NCBI GenBank assembly: GCA_965249595.1
Contig: OZ252242.1
Span: forward strand, 1,798,001-1,862,000
Length of the DNA: 64,000 bases
Source of the DNA: VXNJ01 sp965249595
GTDB taxonomy: Bacteria; Chloroflexota; UBA11872; VXNJ01
Direction of reading: 5' to 3'
The translations under genes were made by a program, and so were the position numbers. Shown here one piece after another: positions 36,349-45,900 of the stretch (its first letter is position 1; each line of letters starts with the position of its first letter). The notes beneath the pieces are model-generated. The model searched no databases, had not been told where the DNA came from, and saw nothing but the letters and a program-made list of their open reading frames with translations.

Positions 36349-36771
36349 GTCAGTCGGGATTAAACCGAATCCAACTCCTCAAAGCCCGATCCCATGGAAA
36401 AGCAGATTGCGTGCGCTGGGAAAATCTAGATCTGGCAATTGCCACCGTCACCGGCGACATTGGCCAGACGAATCCGACATTGTGGTGCCGTGATCGGATA
36501 GGAACTTTTTGGTTGACACCACTAAAAATCACCAACATGGTCTCATCGCACGGGACCCATAAGCTCCGCGGCTACGCCAGCAGGCCAGGCTCTGAGTGGG
36601 CCAAGCAAAAGAGCCCTTCCGGTTCTACCAGTCCCTGTCTCTTTTTCCCAGGCCCTGCGCCCACTCCTGCGACACCCTTTCGGCCGGTGGTAACGTTAAC
36701 GGTTTCCTCGCCCGGCCAATGCGAAGAACTCGGACTCCCAACCCCCGGTCGTTAACCGCAGCGCGAGAACG
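36349..36771. other. 423-bp intergenic region, no gene seen
   Basis: Short open stretches occur on both strands, but none has a good start, ribosome site or family likeness. The region separates the 5'-nucleotidase from the convergent ZIP gene. I see no strong hairpin, tRNA or repeat. Confidence 0.5.
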
Positions 36772-37611
36772 CTAGATCCAGACGGCCAGCACCGCCATGC
36801 CGGCCAGGCCAATCAGAACCAGGACGAACTTGAATATGCGGTCCGTGTCTTCCGCCGGCATCGGCACGTCGTCCTCGCCGATCAAAGCGCTGCGCACGAA
36901 ATGGGCGACGCGATCATCGATTCTGGACATCTCCGCATTGATGACATCCAGGATGGCTACGTAGATGAAGGTGCCCGCCGCGAGTGCGTTGAAGCTCGCC
37001 TCAATCAGTTCCGCGGCTCGGCCCTCAAGAAGGCCGGAGGCCACCGTGCCCAGCACGATGCCCAATGGCGTCATCACGACGAAGGTCGTTAGGATTTTCC
37101 ACAGGTGGTGCCTGTCGGCACCGGAAGAGTAGACGCTGACCATGAGGGCGAAGGCGGCCGAGCCTTTGTGCAACAGGATGCCGAGCATGACGAACACGGA
37201 AGTTGCTACTTCAGTCTGAAGTCCGAGTGCGGCGCCCGCGATCACGGAATGGATTGATAGAACCACAAGCAGAACTACGGGGTAGATCGGCTTCTTTGTT
37301 CCCGTGTTCTGGTCTGACCGCCCGGGTACTTCAAACAAGACACGATCAATTAGCAGCAGCAAGCCAACGCCGGTCGCCGCTATCAGCGGCGCAATGGGAT
37401 ATTCGACAACCTCCTCAAACACCTCGCCGGCTTCAGGAAGGAGATGAATGAACCCGACCCCAAGAAAAATGCCGCCGGCCAGGGAATTGCCAAGTGAAAA
37501 GAACCGGTGGCTCGCATGGTGACGGACCGCCAGAAATGGAATGACGCCTCCCACGAACCCCACGGCGAGGATAGCCACGGTGGCAATGAGTTTGATCACG
37601 AGCAAGGGCAT
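36772..37611 (-). CDS. ZIP-family metal transporter (eukaryote-like ZIP-I motif)
   Basis: The 279-residue protein has about eight membrane segments. The metal-binding helices read LSIHSVIAGAALGLQ and GILLHKGSAAFAL, the HSxxxG and HKG forms typical of the ZIP-I branch better known from eukaryotes, rather than the HExPHE form of bacterial ZupT. The N-terminal FIHLLPEAGEVFEEV is also ZIP-I-like. It should import zinc or other divalent metals. It is divergent from the Rieske gene. Confidence 0.82.
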   Translation of the reverse strand: MPLLVIKLIATVAILAVGFVGGVIPFLAVRHHASHRFFSLGNSLAGGIFLGVGFIHLLPEAGEVFEEVVEYPIAPLIAATGVGLLLLIDRVLFEVPGRSDQNTGTKKPIYPVVLLVVLSIHSVIAGAALGLQTEVATSVFVMLGILLHKGSAAFALMVSVYSSGADRHHLWKILTTFVVMTPLGIVLGTVASGLLEGRAAELIEASFNALAAGTFIYVAILDVINAEMSRIDDRVAHFVRSALIGEDDVPMPAEDTDRIFKFVLVLIGLAGMAVLAVWI

Positions 37612-37734
37612 GATCGCTGGCCCCCCCTTGTCTCTCGAGATGAATGCTATAGAAGGCCCCAGAGCCGTTGCAGTGGGCTGGCCGTGAGGCGGCCGGCCAA
37701 CCCAGCGGCGGACAGGGAATAGTTGTGGGCCAGA

Positions 37735-39525
37735 ATGGACGAGGGGCGGAGCGAAAGTGGGGACGGTGCCGTGTTGACAGATTCCAAGGTCCGGGCGAAA
37801 CCGATTCCCGTCTGCTCGATGGCCGAACTTGAGCGCGATGGTCAGAAAGTGGTCTCAGCCGGCGGACGCACCGTGCTCGTCCTCCTCTCGCAGGGCAGCG
37901 TTTTTGCAATCGATAACCGCTGCCCGCACATGGGATTTCCGCTGTCGCGCGGCGCAGTGCGCGACGGCATACTGACCTGCCACTGGCACCATGCCAAATT
38001 CGATCTGGCCGGCGGCTGCACATTCGATCCGTTCGCCGACGACGCCCCGGCCTTTCGCACCGAAATTCGCCACGGAACGGTTTGGCTGGACCCCGAACCG
38101 ATCGAGGAAGACCGCTCCGTTCGCTGGGCCCGGAAATTGGGCGAAGGCCTAGAGCACAATATCCGCCTGGTTTTGGCCAAAGCGGTTATTGGGCTTTGCG
38201 AAGTCGACATGGCCAAAGATGTGATCGCCAAAACCGCCAGATTTGGCATCCAGAATCAAATCAGTGGCTGGTCGCCCGGACTTTCAATCCTCACCGCGAT
38301 GGCCAACGTCCTGCCCCATCTCGATGAGTCCGACCGGCCACTCGGCCTTTTCCATGGCGTGATCAGTGTCGCCGACGACACCGCAAACCAGCCGCCGCAC
38401 TTCTACCTCGAGCCGCTCGACACCAGCGAGATATCGCCGGAGCGCTACAAGGACTGGTTTCGCCAGTTTGCCGAGCTGAGGTCTACCAACGCCGCCGAAC
38501 GGGCAATTCGGACCGCCGCCCGCGTGGGGATAGGGCCAACCATCCTGACCGATATCGTCGCTGCCGCCTGCACCGACCATCTGTATATGGGCGGCGGCCA
38601 CACCCTCGACTTTGCCAACAAATCCTTCGAACTGCTCGACCATATCGGGTGGGAGCAGGCCGAGGAAGTCCTTCCCTCGCTGGCGACCGGCGACAACCTG
38701 ACCAACGCGGCGCGGATGGAAGAGAGCGCCAGTTGGCGTCATCCGGTCGATTTGGCGCACATGCTGTTTGATTTCTACGGCGAACTCGACACCCGCATTG
38801 ACCGCGCTGCGACGGTTTCCAAGAACGGCGCGAAATGGCAGGGCCATCGCGAATTGGGTGAGCTGATCCTCGATGCCGAGCCGAGTGAGACGCTAGCGGA
38901 AATGGCCCGCCTGATCGAGGCCGGCGTACCTCTCACCGATCTTTCGGCGACGGTGACCTACGCCAGTGCCCGCCGGATGGTTCACTTTGGCACCAGCAAC
39001 GAATTCGGGGACTGGGAAACAGTTCTGCACACGTTCACCTACGCCAATGCCGTTGACCAGGCCATGCGGCGGTCGCCGTCCAACTTGTTGGCGCGGGGAA
39101 TCTTTGACGGGGCGATGTCGGTGCACCTGGAAAGGTTTCTAAACGTCCCCAAGCAACCGATTCCGGTGGGAGAACGACGGAAAACATCGGGCGACGATCT
39201 CTTGGCGGCCTTCGACAGCCAGGGTCATGTGGACGAGGCGGGCCAGATCGTGGCCAACATGGTCGCGGCCGGACGGCAATCGGAGGTCATCGGGACCCTC
39301 GGTCACGCGCTGCTGCGCGAAGATGCCGGATTCCACATGTTCCAGGCTTTTGAGGCGGCGGTTAAGCAGTACTACCAATTTGCCGGGACGCAGATCGGCG
39401 AGCACATCCTCATCGGCGCCGCCCGCTACCTGTCGGCGCATTCGCCCACGGTTCGGGCGACCGGCCAGACATATAACATCGCCGCCCGGCTGCTGCGTGG
39501 AGAAAATCTCTACGATGTGGACTAG
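37735..39525 (+). CDS. Rieske [2Fe-2S] domain fused to a large uncharacterised domain
   Basis: A protein of about 596 residues. Near residues 20-120 is a Rieske ferredoxin domain with both ligand pairs, CPHMG and CHWHH, about 19 residues apart. The following 470 residues carry no catalytic dioxygenase motif that I can see. They are rich in helices (for example DLAHMLFDFYGELDTRID, LLAAFDSQGHVDEAGQ) with scattered His such as TDHLYMGGGHTLDF. No transmembrane segment is seen. The Rieske part should transfer electrons, possibly to or from a cofactor in the second domain. The start could be ATG 37735 or GTG 37723. I do not recognise the C-terminal family. Confidence 0.8.
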   Translation: MDEGRSESGDGAVLTDSKVRAKPIPVCSMAELERDGQKVVSAGGRTVLVLLSQGSVFAIDNRCPHMGFPLSRGAVRDGILTCHWHHAKFDLAGGCTFDPFADDAPAFRTEIRHGTVWLDPEPIEEDRSVRWARKLGEGLEHNIRLVLAKAVIGLCEVDMAKDVIAKTARFGIQNQISGWSPGLSILTAMANVLPHLDESDRPLGLFHGVISVADDTANQPPHFYLEPLDTSEISPERYKDWFRQFAELRSTNAAERAIRTAARVGIGPTILTDIVAAACTDHLYMGGGHTLDFANKSFELLDHIGWEQAEEVLPSLATGDNLTNAARMEESASWRHPVDLAHMLFDFYGELDTRIDRAATVSKNGAKWQGHRELGELILDAEPSETLAEMARLIEAGVPLTDLSATVTYASARRMVHFGTSNEFGDWETVLHTFTYANAVDQAMRRSPSNLLARGIFDGAMSVHLERFLNVPKQPIPVGERRKTSGDDLLAAFDSQGHVDEAGQIVANMVAAGRQSEVIGTLGHALLREDAGFHMFQAFEAAVKQYYQFAGTQIGEHILIGAARYLSAHSPTVRATGQTYNIAARLLRGENLYDVD

Positions 39526-39653
39526 GGATTGACCCCCAGGCGTTCGACTCCAAGCCAAAGACTCCTTTGCGACGGGCCGGTTTTGGGGTTCGGCAGGGCG
39601 CTCTGATCTCCACCCATCGAGAGATGCGAGAGCGCGGCCAAAGATTTCTCTGG

Positions 39654-39685
39654 CAGGCAGGCCCGGACCGGTCCGGGCCTGCCTG
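39654..39685. terminator. 32-bp perfect palindrome after the Rieske gene
   Basis: A perfect inverted repeat is centred between 39669 and 39670, with half-site CAGGCAGGCCCGGACC. As RNA it would form a very stable stem. No T-run follows. It lies between the Rieske stop and the ISNCY left end and may be a transcription end or a repeat of another kind. Confidence 0.45.
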
Positions 39686-39757
39686 GAAATATGATGGCCG
39701 CGGAATTTTTGAGCCAGTTGTGTTGTTGCTCAGCGATTCCGTCAGTGGTTAATTGCT

Positions 39758-39773
39758 CAGGGAAAATGTCAGT
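39758..39773 (+). repeat. Left terminal inverted repeat of ISNCY-like element
   Basis: The sequence is CAGGGAAAATGTCAGT and matches the reverse complement of 41316-41331 exactly. Confidence 0.9.
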
Positions 39774-39794
39774 TCTCTTTCAATGTGAGGACCC

Positions 39795-41320
39795 ATGGCA
39801 TTGGTCGAGCAACTCCCTCCGGCGCGCCGGCAAATCCTTGATTGTTTTATTGCCAGGCAGATTGATTCGCGGCAGGCCGCGACCCTGCTCGATGTCAGCG
39901 GCCGCCAGTTCTATCGGTTGCTGGCCGCTTACCTTCAGCGGGGCAAGGACGCCTTAACCCACGGCAACCGCGGCCGCCGGCCGGGGAACGCAACTCCACC
40001 GGACGTCGCCGCCAGGGTCATAGAGCTGGCCCGCGATCGTTACCAAGACGTAAATCACACCCATCTGACCCAGCTGCTCTGCGAGAGGGAGGGAATCGAG
40101 ATCGGTCGGCAAACCCTTAGCCGGCTGCTGAAAGCGGCCGGAATCGAGAGCCCGCGGCGCCGACGCCCGCCCCGCCACCGGGTAAGAAGAGAGCGTATGC
40201 CCTCCGAGGGGATGCTGGTCCAGATCGACGGCAGTCATCACCACTGGCTGGGTGATGACTTTCCCTTGTTCACCCTGCACCTGGCGGTAGATGACGCCAC
40301 CGGCAAGGTGTTGGCGGCGCGCTTTCTGGCCCGATGAGGATGCCTGTGGTTACTTCGAGCTGATGCGGGATCTGATCGATGGCCACGGTATCCCCTTGGC
40401 GCTCTACAGCGATCGTCACAGCGTATTCGTTCCATCCCTGCGGGCTGCTCGACCGAAGCAGGCCGAGGGCGCGACCCAGTTCGCGCGGGCGATGGGGCAG
40501 CTGGGGATACGGCAGATATTCGCCAGCTCGCCTTAAGGCCAAAGGAAGAGTCGAACGTGCCTGCGGGACCTTGCAGGATCGCCTGGTTAGCGAGCTGCGT
40601 TTAGAAGGGATAAAGACCCTGCCCGGCGCCAATTACCTGTTCTCTCAGTTCATTGAGCGTTTTAACGGGAAGTTCGCGGTGGCACCAGTCCAACCAGGCA
40701 ACGCCTACCGCACCTTGGATCCCGGCCTCAACCTTGAAAACGTACTCTGTTTTAAACACTCCCGCAGGGTGGCCCACGACAACACCGTCAAATACGACTC
40801 GCAGTTAACCCAACTCCTGCCGTCTTTAGAGCGTCCCAGCTACGCCGGCGCCAGGGTGGAGGTGATCGAACAGACCGACGGGCGCCTGCAGATCGCCTGC
40901 CAAGGTGAGATCGTCCCTTCACAGCTGGCTCCGCCAAGGCCCGGTCTGATGCGGCTCGGCGGCAACCGGGACGGATCACATCGCACACTGCAGCGTCAAC
41001 TTGGCAAGGTCGCGCAGCTGACGGCAATCACCCCGCAACGAAAGAAGCGCAAGCCGCGGTCAACCGCGGCAACGCTTGCCCGGAGACGCAAACCGACCCT
41101 GCGTCAGATTGCGTGCTGGAAGGCGGTGCAGTTGGCCAAATCGAAAGGGTTCTCGCTGCGCGCCATCGCCAGGGAGCTTGGCATAGCCCGGGTGACCGTT
41201 GCCAAGTACGCCGGGTCAGCGCAACCGCCGCTTAACCGATTCGGTGAGAAGGACGCCGAGGCCGCCAAGGCGGCGGCCGGAGCAATCCGAAAGCGAGAAT
41301 CCCACGCACCCGTTTACTGA
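39795..41320 (+). pseudogene. ISNCY-family DDE transposase, two frameshifts
   Basis: Three frames join to make one transposase. The first part (from ATG 39795) has the helix-turn-helix and the first catalytic Asp in MLVQIDGSHHHWLG. An extra C near 40326 shifts into the second part (PDEDACGYFELM, with the second Asp in LYSDRHSVF). A second extra base at about 40533-40537 shifts into the third part, which holds the catalytic Glu (KAKGRVERACGTLQDRL) and a long basic tail. Both changes are single-base gains. All catalytic residues remain, but no full-length protein can be made without frameshifting. Confidence 0.88.
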
Positions 41321-41331
41321 CATTTTCCCTG
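41316..41331 (-). repeat. Right terminal inverted repeat of ISNCY-like element
   Basis: This is the exact inverted copy of 39758-39773. The transposase stop TGA (41318-41320) lies within it. Confidence 0.9.
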
Positions 41332-41486
41332 GACAGTTGGACTGACAAAGTCGCTGACCGGCGACAACCATCCACCCCTTGAAAGCAGCCGATAGCAGCC
41401 TCGATCGCTGTGCCGGCCAGGCCGGTTCCAAGCTGCCTAAAGACCCTCGCCCAACGGGACCGACCGGTGTCTGGCAAGCAGGTCAA

Positions 41487-41522
41487 CTGTATGTTTTATT
41501 ACAGCTTTCTTGTTTGTATACT
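41487..41522 (+). promoter_or_regulatory. Candidate promoter with operator-like dyad upstream of imuB
   Basis: The AT-rich segment contains the inverted repeat CTGTA-N8-TACAG (41487-41504), followed by a -10-like TATACT at 41517-41522. The dyad would overlap the -35 area. It resembles the CTGT..ACAG theme of proteobacterial LexA boxes but with 10 rather than 8 bases between the CTGT and ACAG cores. SOS control is expected for imuB/dnaE2 cassettes, so a LexA-like repressor site is a reasonable guess. Confidence 0.4.
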
Positions 41523-41530
41523 GATTGACT

Positions 41531-42733
41531 ATGTTAGTTACTTGTATGACTGTTTTTCACCTACCGATACAGATCGAACGGGTGCGCCATCCCGAGCTGG
41601 CCGATCAGCCATTGCTTATCTATAGCGATGGTGCCGGTCAACAACCACTGGTATTTGATGCTGACCCGGCGCTAGCCATTGGCGCACAAACACCCCTGGG
41701 TCAGGCCTTAATCGCGCATCCCGAGGCCGCCGTATTGGCTGCCGACCCGGTCTGGTACCGCTTGCGCTGGAGGGCGTTGACCACCGAGTTGGTCCGGCAA
41801 TTTCCGCAGGTGGAAGACAGCGGCCCTGGTTGTGCCTATATCGATGTCGACGGATTGTCAGAGCTCTATGGCGGCCAGGAATCTCTCAGCGCTCGTCTTC
41901 TGGCCGCCATTCCGGAAGGCTGGCAAGTACAGCTTGGGATCGGTCCCAGCAAGTTCAGCGCTCGCTGTGCTGCGCAACAGGCCGGTCGCGGACAGACCCT
42001 GGTGGTGCCGAGTAACCCGGCCGCCGGGCGCGCCTTCCTGGCCGATCAACCGCTTACGTTGCTGCCGCTGGCCGGCCCGGCCCGGCGGCTGCTGGCCGAC
42101 TTTGGCCTGCGGACCCTGGGCGATGTGGCCGACCAGCCACGGGCCGCTCTCCATGCCCGCCTGGGCCAGGAAGGATCCCGGGCCTGGGCGCTGGCCAGTG
42201 GTCGTGATGATGATCACCTCCGCCCGATTCCGGTCGCCGCAACGGTTGCCGGCGAACTGGAGTTTCCGTTTCCGGCGGTAAGCAGCGAGGCGTTCAGCAT
42301 CGGTCTACTCACCTTGCTGCAGCGTTTATATCAGCGCCCGGTACTCAGCGGGCGGGCCGCCGGACGGGCGTCTCTGACCTGCCAGATCTGCGACCTGCCG
42401 GCCTTTGCCCTGGAACGCAGCTTCAAAAAGCCGGCGGTGACCGCACAGCACGCCCACTTCGCACTGCTGGCGGCCCTGGCCGGACTCGACGATAGTCCGC
42501 TGGGCCTGCCGGGCCCGGTCGCGAGCTTGCATGTCGAATTGGGCGCGCTCAGCACGGCGCCCACCGTCCAGACCCAGCTCTGGCGGCAATCGCGGAAACA
42601 GGACCTGCAGGTCGCGCTGGCCGGACTCAGTCGACGCCTGGCCAGCTCAGCGCTATTGCGGGTAGTGGAGGTAGAACCATGGTCACGCATCCCGGAACGG
42701 CGCCAAGCGCTGATCCGCTTTACCGACCCCTAA
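41531..42733 (+). CDS. imuB: ImuB-like Y-family polymerase homologue
   Basis: A protein of about 400 residues related to DinB/UmuC polymerases but of the ImuB type. The N-terminal FHLPIQIERVRHPELADQPL lacks the first catalytic Asp found in active enzymes. CAYIDVDGLSELYGG and the LGIGPSKFSARCAAQQAG segment follow. Helix-hairpin-helix (LRTLGDVADQP) and little-finger regions come after. ImuB proteins are non-catalytic adaptors that bring DnaE2 to damaged DNA. ATG 41531 is chosen as the start; ATG 41546 is also possible. No imuA lies upstream, where an ISNCY element ends. It overlaps the DUF6504 gene by 55 bp. Confidence 0.85.
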   Translation: MLVTCMTVFHLPIQIERVRHPELADQPLLIYSDGAGQQPLVFDADPALAIGAQTPLGQALIAHPEAAVLAADPVWYRLRWRALTTELVRQFPQVEDSGPGCAYIDVDGLSELYGGQESLSARLLAAIPEGWQVQLGIGPSKFSARCAAQQAGRGQTLVVPSNPAAGRAFLADQPLTLLPLAGPARRLLADFGLRTLGDVADQPRAALHARLGQEGSRAWALASGRDDDHLRPIPVAATVAGELEFPFPAVSSEAFSIGLLTLLQRLYQRPVLSGRAAGRASLTCQICDLPAFALERSFKKPAVTAQHAHFALLAALAGLDDSPLGLPGPVASLHVELGALSTAPTVQTQLWRQSRKQDLQVALAGLSRRLASSALLRVVEVEPWSRIPERRQALIRFTDP

Positions 42734-42981
42734 ACCTGCCCCGGGCCACCACTGTGCACACCGATGACGGTGGCCGCCCGCAGGCCATTGCACCACGGCC
42801 GGAATGCGCTGATCGGCTCGCGCCGGTGGCGGAGTTGCTTGACGTGTGGGAAATAGATGATGAATGGTGGCGGCCCCAGCCGATTGCCCGCCGCTATTTC
42901 CGCCTGCTGCTTGGCAATGGCCAGACCGTTACCGCCTTCTGCGAACAGGGCAGCGGGCAATGGTTCCTGCAGAACTATTAG
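42679..42981 (+). CDS. DUF6504-like small protein of the mutagenesis cassette
   Basis: The 100-residue product ends with VWEIDDEWWRPQPIARRYFR and VTAFCEQGSGQWFLQNY. This resembles the small DUF6504 protein found between imuB and dnaE2 in several phyla. Its function is unknown. It overlaps imuB by 55 bp and is followed by dnaE2 after three bases, so all three are surely co-translated. Confidence 0.8.
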   Translation: MVTHPGTAPSADPLYRPLNLPRATTVHTDDGGRPQAIAPRPECADRLAPVAELLDVWEIDDEWWRPQPIARRYFRLLLGNGQTVTAFCEQGSGQWFLQNY

Positions 42982-42984
42982 GCC

Positions 42985-45900
42985 GTGTCGACAAGCGCTC
43001 CGCCGTACAGCGAACTGCACTGCCGCAGCTGGTATTCGTTTGGACGCGGCGCCTCTTCGGTTGATGAACTAGCGGCCCGGGCGGCCGAACTGGGTTATGA
43101 GGCCCTGGCCCTGACCGACCGCAATAACCTCACCGGCGCACTGGAGTTGGCCGAAGCGGCCACTGCCGTGGGCGTTAAACCGCTCATCGGGGTCGAATTG
43201 ATGGTGCATCACCCCGCCCTTGAGCCCGCCCCCATCACCCTGCTGGCTGAAACTGGGGACGGTTATTCCAACCTGTGCCGCCTCATCACCCGCGCCCACA
43301 TTGACGGCGAGCGACGAAATCCGGTGCTCGACCCAACGCTCCTGGGTGAGCACGGCAGCGGTCTAATCGCCCTGCTGGGATCACCGGAGTCCCATCTGGC
43401 CCAGCTGCTTGCCGACCAGAGCAACGCTGCGGCCAGCGAGCTCCTGGGGTGGTATCGCCAGCAGTTGGGCGACGATGGCGTGTTCGTCGAGATGCAGAAC
43501 CATCTGGCCCCGGGTGACCTGGCCCGCAACTGTGCCCTGGTCAAATTGGCCAACCATCTGGGGGTGGCGGTGGCCGCCACCGGAGGCGTTAGCTATCACG
43601 ACCGCTCCCGCGCCCGCCTCCACGATGTCCTCACCGCCATTCGTCTGGGCACCACCTTGGACGGCTGCCACCGCCAGCGTCTGCCCAACCACAATTACCA
43701 TCTGCGTGAGCGAGCCGAACTGGCCGGGCTGTTTGCGCGCTGGCCACAGGCCCTGACCGGTAGCTCCCAGATCGCGCAGCGCTGCCTGGCGTTCGCCGTC
43801 GATCAGATCCGCTACTCGTTTCCGCAGCAGCCGGTGCCGGCCGATTTCGCCGATCAGCAGGCCTATTTCGAACACATCTGCCTGGTGGCCGCCAAGCAAC
43901 GTTACGGTCGGATCAACGAGCGTTTGCGATCGCGCCTGCAGGAGGAATTCCGGCTGATCGCCCGGCATAAGCTGGCCGGATTCTTTCTGCTCTATCACCG
44001 GATCATCGAACTGGCCCGCCAGGTCGCAATCGAACTGGGTCACTCCAGCCCCGATGTCTCGCTGGCCGAGCGGGCTCCCGGACGCGGACGCGGCTCATCG
44101 GTGGCCATGCTCACCGGCACCTTAATCGGGCTCTCCCACATTGACCCGCTCGAATACGACCTTCCGCTGGAACGGTTCCTGCCCGAGGATTGCCTGGTTG
44201 GCCCACCCGATATTGACCTGGACTTCCCGCGCGACATCCGCGAGAGGCTGATCCTGCGCATCTTTGAAGAGTTTGGCTGGGAGCGAGCGGCCCTCACCGG
44301 AATGCTTCCCACCTACCGTCTCAAGGGTGTCGTGCGCGACATCGGGCGCGCTCTGGGGCTGCCAGCGGCGGAGCTGGAGATCCTCGGCCGGCGCGCCGAT
44401 TCGCGGTCGGGGGCCGATCTGGGACAGGAACTGACCCAAATTACCCAGCTGGCGGGTCGCGCGGAGAAACCCGGTTGGCGTGACCTGGTCGAGCTGGGGG
44501 CGCAGCTGCAGGGATTTCCCAAGGGATTGGCCCAGCATCCCGGCGGGATGATCATCAGCTCCCAGCCGCTGGTCGATATGGTGCCGGTGCAACCGTCGGC
44601 GATTGACGGTCGCTACATCTGCCAGTGGGATAAGCACGCAATTGCCGACGCCGGGTTTGTCAAGATCGACTTTCTTGCCCTGGGCGCCCTCTCGCAGATG
44701 CAGGAATGCCTGCAGCTAATAGAGCGTCGTACCGGCAATTATGTCGACTTGAGCCGAGTCGATCACGGTGACCCCGCAGTTTATGCCGCCCTGGGCCGCG
44801 GCGACACGGTGGGGGTATTCCAGGTCGAGAGCGCCGCGCAGATGCAGACGATCGCCCGCATGCGGCCACAGCATCTCTACGATATGGCCTTGGAAGTGGC
44901 GGCCGTGCGACCCGGGGTTGGCGCCAATGATGGGGTCGGCGAGTTCCTGCGCCGGCGCTCTGGTCAGCCCTGGCGCTACGACCATCCGCTGGAAGCGCGG
45001 GCGCTGGCCAAATCACTTGGCATCATCCTGTTCCAGGACCAGGTGGTTCAGCTGGGAATGGACGTGGGCGGACTGTCGGCATCGGAGTCCGACCTGATGC
45101 GGCGGGCCTTTCAGCGGCGTAACAGCAAGGCCCTGATCGCTCGCTACTGGGAGCGTTTTCGCACCGGTGCCCTCCAGCGGGCGGTGCCGCTGGCGACGGC
45201 TGATCGGATATTTAGAAAGTTCAACCCGCACTACATGTTCCCAGAGGCCCATGCCCTGGCCTTCGGGGCCACCGCCTACCACATGGCTTGGCTGCGGCAT
45301 TACTTTCCGGTTGAGTTCTACTGCTCGATCTTTAATGCCCAGCCGATGGGTTTCTGGTCGCTCGAGACCCTAAAGGAGGATGCCCTGCGGCGCGGCGTTA
45401 AAACGCTGGGCCCGGATGTCAATCACTCGCAGCGCAACTGCATCCTGGAGGGCGCGGATGGATTCAGGATGGGGATCCGGTTCATACACGGGGTTGAGAA
45501 GATAAGCGCCGACCGCTTGCTGGCGGCGCGGCGCTGGGGCGGTCCCTTCCGGTCGCTCGGCGACCTAGTTGCCCGCGGCGGCCTGCAGCAGGCCGCACTC
45601 GAATCATTGGTGCGATCCGGAGCCTGCGATCAGTTGCCCGGGGCCGGTGACCGACGCCGCGCGCTCTGGGAGGTAGGACTGCGCTACCGCCCACCGTCAG
45701 ATCAACCGCCGCTGCCGCTGGAGATTGATGTGGCGATGGCCGAGTTGGAGCCCTTTGACGCCATTGACGCGATGGCCAGTGAATACCAGACCCTGGGGCT
45801 TTGGACCAGCGGCCATGTGATGGCCGCCCTGCGGGATCAGCTGCCCAGACGGATATTGAGCAGCCGGCAGCTAGCCGATATCCCCGACGGGGCCCGCATC

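Larger units (their letters stand above)
39758..41331 (+). mobile_element. ISNCY-like insertion element with 16-bp terminal inverted repeats
   Basis: Perfect 16-bp inverted repeats bound the element: CAGGGAAAATGTCAGT at 39758-39773 and its reverse complement at 41316-41331. Between them is one DDE transposase gene broken by two frameshifts. The transposase stop codon lies inside the right repeat. I see no clear target-site duplication. The right end is 199 bp before the imuB start. Confidence 0.85.

Noticed and set aside
36411..36755. Possible small gene in the 423-bp gap
   Set aside because: No ribosome-binding site, no recognisable motif, and a Pro/Ser-rich low-quality translation.
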